A stretch of 64,000 nucleotides of DNA from Glutamicibacter halophytocola. Lineage in GTDB: Bacteria > Actinomycetota > Actinomycetes > Actinomycetales > Micrococcaceae. Position 1 is the stretch's first letter. Each line of letters begins with the position of its first letter. Below are positions 1 to 8,307 of this stretch, in pieces. Made by a program: the position numbers and the translations under genes. The notes beneath the pieces were generated by a model, which did no database searches, was not told the DNA's origin, and worked only from the letters and a program-made list of their open reading frames with translations. The stretch is from contig NZ_CP012750.1 in assembly GCF_001302565.1 (NCBI RefSeq), positions 806,001 to 870,000 of the forward strand, read 5' to 3'.

Positions 1-1175
1 GCCATAAGAGAATTGACGGTTCCCTTTGAGAAGTTGGAAAGCGCTAATGCATTAGGTATGAGCCAAGTCGCTGCGAAAAGGCATAGCGCTTGAAACGCAT
101 GGTTTGAGTAGTCGCCTGAATAGAAGAGCAAGGCCTGCAGGAGCAACGGGACTGCTACGAAACCTGCAGTCCGGATGAGGGCACCTATTCGGCCATTTCG
201 CGGATTGGCGGTCAGGCTCTGATTCGCGATTTTCTGCCAACGCTTCGACTTTATCGGAGCTGCGAGTAGCCCTGAAATGTAGTACTGGAAGAGGGCCAGT
301 AATGTTGCGGCACTGGCTGCACTCCAGAAGTTGGAGAAGGGTTCATCGCCTGAAGCAAATCGCGAAATCCGCGAGGTTATTGTGGCGATCATTCCAACTA
401 CGGAGCAAACTATGACCGCTGTCGCGAAAAACCAAACCAGGGTCGGTGCCAGTCGTCGGTGAGCTTTAGTGCTGAGCAGGCGTTCCTGTAGGGATTTTGA
501 TTTCTCAGACAATTGGTCGATCTCTTCAGCCCGGGCGATTAGCTCCGCCTTGGCAGTTTCTGCGCGGTGCGGGTTCACGAGGGAAACCGTCGCCTTTTCG
601 GCCATATCGTTCAGCAGTAGCAAGAAGAACAGGATCATGATCCACAAGAAGCTAATCCCTGCCTGCATGGTAAGAGTTGCAGTTTGTTCTGAAGAAGTGA
701 CCAGTCCGTAATCGAGGGACTTGCTTAGGAGTTCCAACGCATAATTGGAATTGGTCATTGATACCAGCGAGCAAGCGATTGCGAATGCGAGCATGGAGGT
801 ATTGAACCAGCAGAAACCCTGGGCAAGGTTGCGCAAATTCTTTCTGTACTCGTACGGCAAGAACTCGTTCTTAGTTTGCTTACTTAGTGATAGCGCGCTG
901 AATGTTAGACCGAGCATTGCCAATGACGCAGCGAAGATCCCGATGGAGAACGTCTTGGTGAATTCCGAAGAGATGTTCCCCAACGCGGCAAACACCATGA
1001 AGAGGTCGAACTGCCCCGCGGGAGCGATCGCCAAGATGCCCGCGAGCGCCCAGCAGATCACGCCAGTCGTCAGCATGAAGATCAACATGGTGTCGCTCCG
1101 ACCGGTGGTGCTGTTTGGCACGTCACCGGACGCGCTGGATCGGGTTGGTTTTGTGCTGGATTCCTTGAACGTCAT
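1..1175 (-). CDS. Multi-spanning membrane protein, 3' end cut off by window edge
   Basis: An open frame on the minus strand begins at ATG 1173-1175, with AGAGGA a short way upstream, and runs without a stop off the left edge (at least 391 residues). The translation has about eight hydrophobic segments: near residues 30-55, 75-95, 120-140, 165-185, and four in the second half. A charged, coiled-coil-like linker sits between segments 4 and 5 and contains AEEIDQLSEKSKSLQERL. I do not recognise the family and see no catalytic motif. It probably lies in the cytoplasmic membrane with the helical linker inside the cell. Lower GC than the metabolic genes further right puts it in the accessory part of the window. 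The missing C-terminus could hold an identifiable domain. Confidence 0.72.
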   Translation of the reverse strand, partial: MTFKESSTKPTRSSASGDVPNSTTGRSDTMLIFMLTTGVICWALAGILAIAPAGQFDLFMVFAALGNISSEFTKTFSIGIFAASLAMLGLTFSALSLSKQTKNEFLPYEYRKNLRNLAQGFCWFNTSMLAFAIACSLVSMTNSNYALELLSKSLDYGLVTSSEQTATLTMQAGISFLWIMILFFLLLLNDMAEKATVSLVNPHRAETAKAELIARAEEIDQLSEKSKSLQERLLSTKAHRRLAPTLVWFFATAVIVCSVVGMIATITSRISRFASGDEPFSNFWSAASAATLLALFQYYISGLLAAPIKSKRWQKIANQSLTANPRNGRIGALIRTAGFVAVPLLLQALLFYSGDYSNHAFQALCLFAATWLIPNALALSNFSKGTVNSLM

Positions 1176-1592
1176 TGCCGTCTGAATTCCTCTTCTGCTT
1201 GAAGTCTTTGAGTTGAGATGAATCACCGGGAAGTACAGCGTCTCGACGTCAGGGCACGGCAGAACGGACTTGCCGATGCGCGGCCGCAATTCGCATCATC
1301 CCCTGCTCGACGGGCAGCGAACTGGAATGTGCTGCGCCGGTGTGGCGAATACTTTCGCGATGCAGCCGACCGGGATGAGTACGTGTCAAACCCGTGCATT
1401 CGTCAGGCTCTCGGTCCGGCATCAGTCCACGACACAATTATTTTCGCGGGTAGCACTAACGGTGTTGGGGCCCTATTGTCTGAACGGCCGGAATCACACA
1501 AGTCGTTTAATCGCCATTCTTCGCCAAAGTCATGATAACATTCGATGGAATTAATATTTGCGGTTCAAGTGTTGTTGCATTTCGCCGCCTGA
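1176..1592. other. Intergenic region, no gene recognised
   Basis: This lies between two divergently transcribed genes, so promoters for both are expected here. Short open frames exist but overlap each other, lack convincing ribosome binding sites and look like chance frames. I see no repeat, RNA motif or strong dyad. Confidence 0.5.
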
Positions 1593-2267
1593 ATGATTGG
1601 AACGACTTTGAAGCTGTCCCTCTTGGCTGTGCCCATGGCGCTTTCCTTGATCGCAGTATCGCCGGCATCACCAGCAAGCTCACCCGCTGGCGTGAATACC
1701 GAGTCCGTTCATCAGTCGATCACCTCGCGTGCATTGCTCGAGTCGGAGTTCTTCCCCGACGATTCGTCTGCAACTGCGAGTTATGTTGAAGCCGATTCAC
1801 CGCAGGACGCTGTGGCCAAGCTGGACAGATTGGACCAACTGCGCGCCGCGGGGATCAATGTGGCGACCATGGCCAAGGTCAATTACGGACCATGCAAAAT
1901 CGTTGCGGAGGGTTTTCACGCGAGAAAATCCGGTGACTACCAAGTGGGTGGTTTCAAATCCACTACTTACTGCACCAAGCGCGTGTCGAAGATAACTCAT
2001 TCATCTCAGGCGCGGCACAAGCGCCTGATTTGGTGGATCAAGGGTGGACTCGAAATCAGTGACTCGCCGAAAATTGTGAAGTCGGGATATTACAAGAAAA
2101 CCCCTTATGCGTCGGTCTTCACGCAGAAGAATCATTCCATTTCGTGCAAGTCAACCAAGGGGACGACCTGGTCAGGACGGACTTTGGGAACCATCGTCTA
2201 CAATGGCAAAACGTATTACGCAGATGCGTATGCCCCGATTCAGAAGAATGTGCCATGCCGTCCCTGA
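1593..2267 (+). CDS. Secreted protein of unknown function with four cysteines
   Basis: A 224-residue protein. The N-terminus has one Lys at position 7, a hydrophobic core to about residue 22 and an Ala/Ser/Pro-rich region that could hold a signal peptidase I site near residues 26-32. An in-frame stop lies directly before ATG 1593, so translation cannot begin further upstream; no strong ribosome binding site is visible. The mature part has an acidic segment (about 50-80) and then a basic domain (about 95-224) with Cys101, Cys127, Cys185 and Cys222, enough for two disulfides after export. The family is not recognised. The next gene overlaps its end by 13 bases and encodes an acidic protein without a signal peptide, an arrangement seen in secreted effector/immunity pairs. 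That role is inference only. Confidence 0.75.
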   Translation: MIGTTLKLSLLAVPMALSLIAVSPASPASSPAGVNTESVHQSITSRALLESEFFPDDSSATASYVEADSPQDAVAKLDRLDQLRAAGINVATMAKVNYGPCKIVAEGFHARKSGDYQVGGFKSTTYCTKRVSKITHSSQARHKRLIWWIKGGLEISDSPKIVKSGYYKKTPYASVFTQKNHSISCKSTKGTTWSGRTLGTIVYNGKTYYADAYAPIQKNVPCRP

Positions 2268-2719
2268 AAAAGATAGCCGAGGACATGAGAAGCCACTTGC
2301 GCGAGAAGACACCAAGTGAGCAGGAAATATTCCTGGTATACGGCAAGCAAAGCAGTCCGTATCCTGAGCTCGATTATATAGAACCGATCATCGCAATCGT
2401 GGTTGCGGAGAGCGATTGCTACGCACTACAAGAAGCGTACAAGGACGTGGCAGTAAGCTGGGAAACCAGAGCGGTTTACGGTTCTGCGCACCACTTTGTA
2501 AAAAACGGGGACTTACTCTACCTAGCTCATTCCACCCTGGAGCCTTACACCGAGGGCGCTGACGGCAGTCCGGTTTATGGCATTATGCAGTCGCCTAGCC
2601 CAACAGCTGTCTACTGTCGGCGGGATCTAGCCGAGCAGAAAGCCTCCGACTACCATCTGCAAGAGGTAATGGTCGGTGATGTGAATCTTCGTGGTGTGGG
2701 GGAGCTCCTTGAAGACTAG
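2255..2719 (+). CDS. Small acidic cytosolic protein coupled to the upstream secreted protein
   Basis: A 154-residue protein starting MPSLKKIAED at ATG 2255, inside the last codons of the secreted-protein gene. A longer upstream extension of the frame exists, but it would lie entirely over the preceding gene and is less likely. There is no signal peptide or membrane segment. The protein is rich in Asp and Glu and ends LLED. The 13-base overlap implies translational coupling. I do not recognise the family. The acidic character opposite the basic secreted domain of its neighbour fits an inhibitor or immunity protein, but nothing in the sequence proves it. Confidence 0.7.
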   Translation: MPSLKKIAEDMRSHLREKTPSEQEIFLVYGKQSSPYPELDYIEPIIAIVVAESDCYALQEAYKDVAVSWETRAVYGSAHHFVKNGDLLYLAHSTLEPYTEGADGSPVYGIMQSPSPTAVYCRRDLAEQKASDYHLQEVMVGDVNLRGVGELLED

Positions 2720-3545
2720 CGGTTTCGGTGGGACTCAATCCGGCAGGGATTACCGGGGATGGATTCTAGAGGCGCTGGGAAGCTGAGCCCGTGGCCGCTG
2801 AAGACAGCCTTAGCCCAGAGTAATCGGGCTCGAGTTTGTAGCCTTTCCGCGCCACTTTCGTGCTCACTTCGGGCGAGTGATGGTCCAATATTCGCTGGCG
2901 CTGAAATACTGTCCTCCGGCCTCGGGACTTGTCAGCAATCGAGCGGTCTTCCACTCCTTGCTCAATGTCAGCCTGTCATTCTGCTCTGCTGACTGAAATC
3001 TGTAGCCGGATAGGGACTCTGCGAAGGCTTGATTCCCGAGGGGCCGGGCCGAAGGCTGGCCAGCTAGTTTTGACGACCGGGCTCGCACACCCACGACTGC
3101 CAGCTCATCCGCCTTGTCGCCGATCGCCCACAGGTTCCAAAGGGATTACAAGGTCTCCTCAATCAGTGCCGGTTGCGACCTGTGGCAGGTTGAAACGGAG
3201 CTCCGGTGACAGAACCAAAACTGCGGTCCAAATCGAGTTCCCACCGCAAAAAGGACTCTATTGATGCTCAGATTCCAGCAGATTTTTAGTCGGTGGTTGG
3301 AACCTTGCTAGTGGGTCGCTAGGCATTAGAAGGTGGCAAGATCAGTCTCTAATATTCCTCCTCTGACTAGGCTTGCAGGGAACGAGTTTTATGTAAAAAA
3401 ATTTCTTTGTGAATGTTCGGGTAATGAGCTAGATTTAGCCTAATCATCAATTCATCGGCACGGGGCAGAGCGGCTTTAGCGATAATCGCTAATTTATTCT
3501 GTTGTGAGGTTTTTGCGCCGATTCGCACTCTTTGAAGCAGGATAA
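2720..3545. other. 826-base region without a recognisable gene
   Basis: Open frames of 60-110 codons occur on both strands but overlap one another, have no clear ribosome binding sites and match no family I know. This could be decayed coding sequence. The last ~150 bases (from about 3380) are AT-rich and precede the surface-protein gene, so they probably contain its promoter. Confidence 0.45.
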
Positions 3546-4712
3546 TTGAAAACTAAATTAAGCGCGGCAGCAATGTCGACGGCACTGATCACGGGATTGG
3601 TGCTCAGTGGCCCGGCAGCAAATGCAGAAGTGATTTCGGATGAGGTCATCTCCACACCAGTGGAATCGTCAACGTCGGTGGACGTGCAGGCGGTGCCAGT
3701 TGCGTCTCAGTCTCCTGTAGCGGACGTCGTTGAATCCGAGGAAAGTATCCTTCCAGCTGAGCCAGAGACGATGCTCGATGCCGACGAGCCAATTGAGGCA
3801 GAAACGGCGGAACCTGCCATCGATCCGGCAACCGAGTCCTCGGCTGCTCCAACTGCTGTTTCCGATGTGGACGAAGAACCAGAACCCGCGGTGGCGGAAT
3901 CAGCTGCTTCGGCAGAACCTGACGCTGCATCTGAGCTCACTGCTGAAGTTAGTGAGTCGGCCAAGGCCACCGAACCATCAACGGACGTTGCAGACCAGGA
4001 CGAAGACCCTCGCTGGGCCCAAATCGATGCGCTGATGCCTGAGGGCAGCGAGGACTGGGACGAAGCCCAGTGGGAAGCTTTCGATCAGACCGAAGCCGGG
4101 CAGGAGATGAACCGGCTTCTTGATGAACTGCTTGCTGAAGATATCAACTGGGACGAAGAATTCGACCTTTCTGATGAAGAACTGGCTTTCTGGGAGTCCA
4201 TTACCGAACTTCTTCCCGAGGAAAGCTTCGACTGGGACGAAGCGCAGTGGGAAGCTTATTTCAACACCGACCAAGGCCTCGAACTACTTGACCTAATGCT
4301 GCCATTCATCGCCGAAAGCATCGAAAGCGATGAAGACGCCGCTGAGTTCCAGGCGTTCCTCGAAGAAGTATTTGCCCATGATCCCGAACTGCGAGCGTAC
4401 TACCTTGAGCTGTACTTCGGCATCGAGGCCGCTCCCGAGGACAATGGTACCGACGGAACCTCAACTGAGGAAGAAATGGTTCCGTCCCAGACCGAATCTC
4501 CCTCGGCCAATGCTGTTATGGAGCCTGCAGGCCAGGTAAAGGCAGCATCTTCGGACAAGAAGGAAGAGCCAAAGAAGAGCGCCGACGCAGCTGCGCCAGC
4601 ACTGGCGAACACCGGTTTTGACGGTGTCACTGCTGCCGGGGCGGGGCTACTGCTGGCTCTGGCCGGTGCAGTCGTTGTTGCCCTGGGCCGCCGGAAATTG
4701 GCCAAGCACTAG
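3546..4712 (+). CDS. Acidic cell-wall-anchored surface protein (LPXTG-like, LANTG)
   Basis: A 388-residue protein with a TTG start (MKTKLSAAAM) preceded by a purine-rich AAGCAGGA stretch. Residues 1-27 form a signal peptide ending in AANA. The C-terminus has a sortase-type sorting signal: LANTG (a variant of LPXTG), a hydrophobic helix (GAGLLLALAGAVVVALG) and the basic tail RRKLAKH. Covalent attachment to peptidoglycan by a sortase is therefore expected. The mature part is extremely acidic. First comes a Glu/Ala/Pro/Ser-rich stretch, probably unstructured (about 30-155). Then comes a region with two copies of DWDEAQWEA (near residues 172 and 233). Ligand and function are unknown; no enzymatic motif is visible. 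Confidence 0.85.
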   Translation: MKTKLSAAAMSTALITGLVLSGPAANAEVISDEVISTPVESSTSVDVQAVPVASQSPVADVVESEESILPAEPETMLDADEPIEAETAEPAIDPATESSAAPTAVSDVDEEPEPAVAESAASAEPDAASELTAEVSESAKATEPSTDVADQDEDPRWAQIDALMPEGSEDWDEAQWEAFDQTEAGQEMNRLLDELLAEDINWDEEFDLSDEELAFWESITELLPEESFDWDEAQWEAYFNTDQGLELLDLMLPFIAESIESDEDAAEFQAFLEEVFAHDPELRAYYLELYFGIEAAPEDNGTDGTSTEEEMVPSQTESPSANAVMEPAGQVKAASSDKKEEPKKSADAAAPALANTGFDGVTAAGAGLLLALAGAVVVALGRRKLAKH

Positions 4713-4750
4713 CTCGGCGGGATACTACTGGCGAAATGCCAATTGAAGCT

Positions 4751-4783
4751 GTTCGGCCACCGTCTTTGAGGCGGTGGCCGAAC
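4751..4783. terminator. Hairpin after the surface-protein gene
   Basis: A perfect 12-bp inverted repeat GTTCGGCCACCG / CGGTGGCCGAAC with a 9-base loop, 39 bases after the stop codon at 4712. There is no clear T tract, so it may be a weak or factor-assisted terminator. Confidence 0.6.
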
Positions 4784-5401
4784 TGCTGAATAGGGTTTGT
4801 TGGTACCGCACGTCCGGCTACCTATGAAGTATTAAGATCCACTGTCCATGAAGTGGTGAGTTTCGGTGTCTAAGAAGTCACGAGATTTCACACCATCTGT
4901 CCGGACTAGAGGTACCGACTAACCGCATTTAGCAATTGGACTACTTTTCGGGGACCCAACCAGGTGTATCGAGGCATCACTTTTTGTTTTTAAAGATGCT
5001 TTTAAATACTCTCTGAAAAATGTCGGTACCTTGGCATAAAGTAATTCCATGGGTGTACTTCATGCAAAATTCAAGAAACGCGACTGGTTCAATCAAACTG
5101 GGTCGGCAACAGGCCCCATAGAGCCTAATACGAGTTGGAACGAGCCAAGCAGTAGAATGAATTTCTTTAGCAAACACAATTTCGTTTACATCGACCAACC
5201 CGTAGTCGGAAAAGAACGATTCTTATTCGGCTCACCTCCCCAGGGAACTCGTGGATCTGCTCCTTCGGTGAAGGTCATGCGTCGCTCTTTTTCCTTCATT
5301 GGATTTTCCGATCACATTTCAAGTCTTTATATCTCAGCACATTCGCCGATTATCGAGTTATCAGATGACTCCGGAATTCCGACGACGCCTGGAGGCGAAT
5401 C
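4784..5401. other. CBASS upstream region
   Basis: This separates the hairpin at 4783 from the CD-NTase start. An AT-rich patch at about 4975-5050 is the likeliest place for the operon promoter. A plus-strand frame from ATG 5049 ends at TGA 5403-5405, overlapping the CD-NTase start as ATGA. It could encode 118 residues but has no clear ribosome binding site or recognisable domain, so I do not call it as a gene. A good Shine-Dalgarno sequence (GGAGG at about 5391-5395) precedes the CD-NTase ATG. Confidence 0.45.
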
Positions 5402-6427
5402 ATGAAGCACATCAACTACTTCAGAAACTTCCTTGAGAACACCGTAAACTTGCCTCAGTCGAAGCTCGACCTGCTCAGTTCCCGGGTTGACTCGATCTAC
5501 AACTGTCTCAAGGCTGACCCAGATGTGGGTCAGGTAGTTAAGAAGAAAATACCCCAGGGTTCTTGGCCCCAGCGGACCATCATCAAGCCGGTCAATGGGA
5601 ACGCTTTTGACGGTGACTTCATGATCCAGATGACGGAGGATCCAGATTGGGCATACGACCTGAAGAAGTACGGTGACGCCATCTACAGAGTGCTTCACAC
5701 TGCCTCGCCGTACAAAAACATGCCGCATGGACGGAAATGCCGGTGCGTCTACGTCAACTATGCCGAAAATGCGATGCACGTCGACATCGTTCCATTCGTA
5801 GTGCGCTCTGACGGCACCCAGTGGATCATCAACCGTGATAACAACATCTGGGAGCGCACAGACCCCGACGGATTCACGGAATGGATGAAAAAGAAGGACG
5901 GCATCGCAAGCAAACACCTGCGCGAGGTCATTCGGATCATGAAATATTTGCGAGACCACAAGGGCTCTTGGACAGGTACCAAGTCGATCCTCCTCACAAC
6001 ACTATTGGGCGAACGAGTCGAGGAATGGCGTAAGGTGTTCGACACCGGCTACTACAGCGACCTCCCGACGGCCCTATTACACATCGTCTCCGACCTCGAC
6101 GAGTACCTCCAAGCCCACCCATACAAGCCAGTCATCATGGATCCGTCAGGCTCCGGAACATCATTCGACCATCGTTGGACTCAAGAGACCTATGCACACT
6201 TGCGTAAACGAATTCATGTACACGCAGCGGAAATTAGGGATGCGTATCACGAAACTGATCTAGACGAGAGTGTCAAGAAATGGCAGGCGTTGTTCGGAGA
6301 CGGCTTCAAACCACCAACCAGTTCTGAGGATTCCAAAAGCGAGGGAATCGGAAAGTTCAGTACCGTATCTGCCGTGACAGCAGCAACTGCTGTGTCAACA
6401 ATCAAGCATTCTGGTCGCGCAGGGTGA
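5402..6427 (+). CDS. cdnA-like: CBASS CD-NTase (cGAS/DncV-like nucleotidyltransferase)
   Basis: A 341-residue signal-generating enzyme of a CBASS anti-phage operon. It is expected to make a cyclic oligonucleotide from NTPs when phage infection is sensed. The nucleotidyltransferase signature is visible: Gly53-Ser54 in QGSWPQRT, the metal-binding acids Asp70 and Asp72 in FDGDFM, and a third acid, Asp128, in MHVDIVPF. The C-terminal ~30 residues are low-complexity and end in SGRAG. A terminal glycine on a flexible tail is what Cap2-type enzymes activate for conjugation. Clade and product cannot be read from sequence by eye; Cap5 partners are known with enzymes making cyclic di- and trinucleotides. 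The gene is preceded by GGAGG and overlaps cap2 by GTGA. Confidence 0.9.
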   Translation: MKHINYFRNFLENTVNLPQSKLDLLSSRVDSIYNCLKADPDVGQVVKKKIPQGSWPQRTIIKPVNGNAFDGDFMIQMTEDPDWAYDLKKYGDAIYRVLHTASPYKNMPHGRKCRCVYVNYAENAMHVDIVPFVVRSDGTQWIINRDNNIWERTDPDGFTEWMKKKDGIASKHLREVIRIMKYLRDHKGSWTGTKSILLTTLLGERVEEWRKVFDTGYYSDLPTALLHIVSDLDEYLQAHPYKPVIMDPSGSGTSFDHRWTQETYAHLRKRIHVHAAEIRDAYHETDLDESVKKWQALFGDGFKPPTSSEDSKSEGIGKFSTVSAVTAATAVSTIKHSGRAG

Positions 6428-8307
6428 GTTCGAAGCGCATCAGCGAATGGCAGACCAGAGTACGCAATGACTTGCGTACTTTCGCTTTGGAATACCCAGG
6501 CGAAGTCGAGCAGGTCGGCGAGCCCCGGCACAAGGCTGGTGAGATGCTGTTGCGTCTTCGGGTATGCACTCGTGGACTCAAACATGAAGAAGGCGGTCTT
6601 CGTTTGCGCCAGTACGAGGACTTCTTCGTTACCGTGGGCCAGTTTGACGTTTCGCCTCCGAGGATTGAAGTCAACCACCTCCGATTCCTAAACCACGCTC
6701 ATGTACTCCAAGGTACGAGACTCTGCCTCTATCTGGACCCGTCCCGTGAATGGGATCCCTCTGGCGGGTTCGGTGGATTCATCGACCGACTCATGGAATG
6801 GCTCAGTGACGCTGCCGCAAGGCGCTTCAATGAACAAACCGCTCTGTATCATGCCGTTGGCGGAGTCTTGCACGAAACGGAAGGTTCAACCAGTGTTGTC
6901 GTACGGGACTCCATCCCTGCCAATGGTCTCATCCAACACAGTTGGCTCATTCAACGGACCCCGATGCGATTCGACCTGACCTTTGAGCGGCAACTCGCGC
7001 AGGACGCATCCTTTTCATCTCCCGTCGAACACGTACCGCTCATCCAACTTGATACGGCGCTCCCTCTAGGTGCAGGCAGTAGTTTGCATTCTCTATTGAG
7101 CCTCATCGAGGACCCATATGCAGGGCATTCGGCTTCCGGTGACGAGTTTTATGTCAAGCGCTTTTCCACAGGGTATGCTGCTCCACTGCTGTCCACGCTC
7201 GTGGCAAGTGCAATCCGCAAGGTGAACGGTACGCCTCAGCGTCTGGTGATCGCTGTACCGCATCCGACAGGAGGGCCACCGCACCTATTAATCGCTAGCA
7301 TCCCATCGATTGGTGCTGATCAAGTGCGGGCTCTGGCATGTACTAGCAGAGGAAAGAACTCCAGTATCGATATCGATCCGGCTGCAATTGATTCAACCAT
7401 AGAGCTTGACTGGCTTACTGTCTCAGATGAACGTCCAGAGGTTACAACTCGCCGCGACTCAAGACGTCCGGTGTCCTCTTTCATAGGCAAGTCTGTGCAT
7501 ATCTGGGGTTGCGGTGGTCTTGGATCTTGGATTGCCGAGTTTGTTGTTCGAGCTGGTGCCACGAAAGTCGTTCTTTGCGACCCAGGCAGGATCACAGGCG
7601 GGCTCTTGGCCAGACAGAACTTCCTCGAAACGGACGTTGGTATGTCCAAAGCGGAAGCACTTGCCAAACGCCTACATTCAATTAGCGATGTCGTTGAAGT
7701 AGTACCACGGGCAACACACTTTCCTGACGCTTCGGATTTGGTCGATGCCGATGTCATCATCGATGCCACCGTCAGTGTCGCGGTGGGTAGAGCGCTCGAC
7801 GCTGCAGCTCCGGCGGCGGGACGTCCACTCTTTGCACAGGTAGCTTGCGACGTGCGTACCGGAACGCTAGGCATCCTGAGTGTCTCGATGCCACCGGATA
7901 GCGCAGGTTGCCTAACAATCGACCAGCAAGCAGGACGTGTAGTGAGAGCGGATGGAGCTCTGGAGCCCTTTCACGAATTGTGGGGTTCCGCAACCGATGC
8001 TGATGAAATTATCCCAACCAGAGGCTGTTCTACCCCCACCTACCACGGTTCAGCTGCCGACATGAGCGGCATCGCCGCGAGCCTAATTAGCTTGCTGGGC
8101 TCGCACCTTGGCTCCAGCGAGCCTGTATCCGGCACTCACCTCATCTCCCTGCCCCATGGCGAAGCGGGGCCATTACGAAGATTCGTGCCTGTATCCCGCA
8201 TCAAAACATCGGGCGAAGGCGGAGCTCTGTTGGAATTTCGAGGAAGTGTCGAGAAAGATGAACTGTCTAAAAATCAAACGGGAGGAACACATTTTGAGTC
8301 GAATTGA
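6424..8307 (+). CDS. cap2: Cap2-like E2-E1 ubiquitin-type conjugating enzyme of CBASS
   Basis: A 627-residue fusion. Residues about 1-150 form an E2-like domain with a candidate catalytic Cys101 (TRLCLYLDPS). A linker and inactive-adenylation-like region spans about 200-340. From about 345 comes an E1/ThiF domain: the nucleotide-binding GCGGLG at 362-367, Asp386, the Arg397-Gln398-Asn399 group, Asp447 and a candidate E1 catalytic Cys535 in RGCSTPTY. In characterised systems Cap2 links the C-terminus of the CD-NTase to target molecules and so primes it. The gene starts at GTG 6424, overlapping the CD-NTase stop by 4 bases. No JAB/Cap3 isopeptidase domain is fused to it or encoded next to it. 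Confidence 0.9.
   Translation: MSSKRISEWQTRVRNDLRTFALEYPGEVEQVGEPRHKAGEMLLRLRVCTRGLKHEEGGLRLRQYEDFFVTVGQFDVSPPRIEVNHLRFLNHAHVLQGTRLCLYLDPSREWDPSGGFGGFIDRLMEWLSDAAARRFNEQTALYHAVGGVLHETEGSTSVVVRDSIPANGLIQHSWLIQRTPMRFDLTFERQLAQDASFSSPVEHVPLIQLDTALPLGAGSSLHSLLSLIEDPYAGHSASGDEFYVKRFSTGYAAPLLSTLVASAIRKVNGTPQRLVIAVPHPTGGPPHLLIASIPSIGADQVRALACTSRGKNSSIDIDPAAIDSTIELDWLTVSDERPEVTTRRDSRRPVSSFIGKSVHIWGCGGLGSWIAEFVVRAGATKVVLCDPGRITGGLLARQNFLETDVGMSKAEALAKRLHSISDVVEVVPRATHFPDASDLVDADVIIDATVSVAVGRALDAAAPAAGRPLFAQVACDVRTGTLGILSVSMPPDSAGCLTIDQQAGRVVRADGALEPFHELWGSATDADEIIPTRGCSTPTYHGSAADMSGIAASLISLLGSHLGSSEPVSGTHLISLPHGEAGPLRRFVPVSRIKTSGEGGALLEFRGSVEKDELSKNQTGGTHFESN

Noticed and set aside
1218..1554. Two or three frames of 94-105 codons upstream of the secreted-protein gene
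   Set aside because: They overlap each other in different frames, lack ribosome binding sites and look random.
2766..3264. Overlapping small frames that could be integrase or transposase remnants
   Set aside because: No catalytic motif or family resemblance could be established on either strand.
6620..7470. A hidden JAB/Cap3-like domain in the middle of Cap2
   Set aside because: No His-x-His...Ser...Asp JAB signature is visible. The region fits the linker and inactive adenylation part expected of Cap2.
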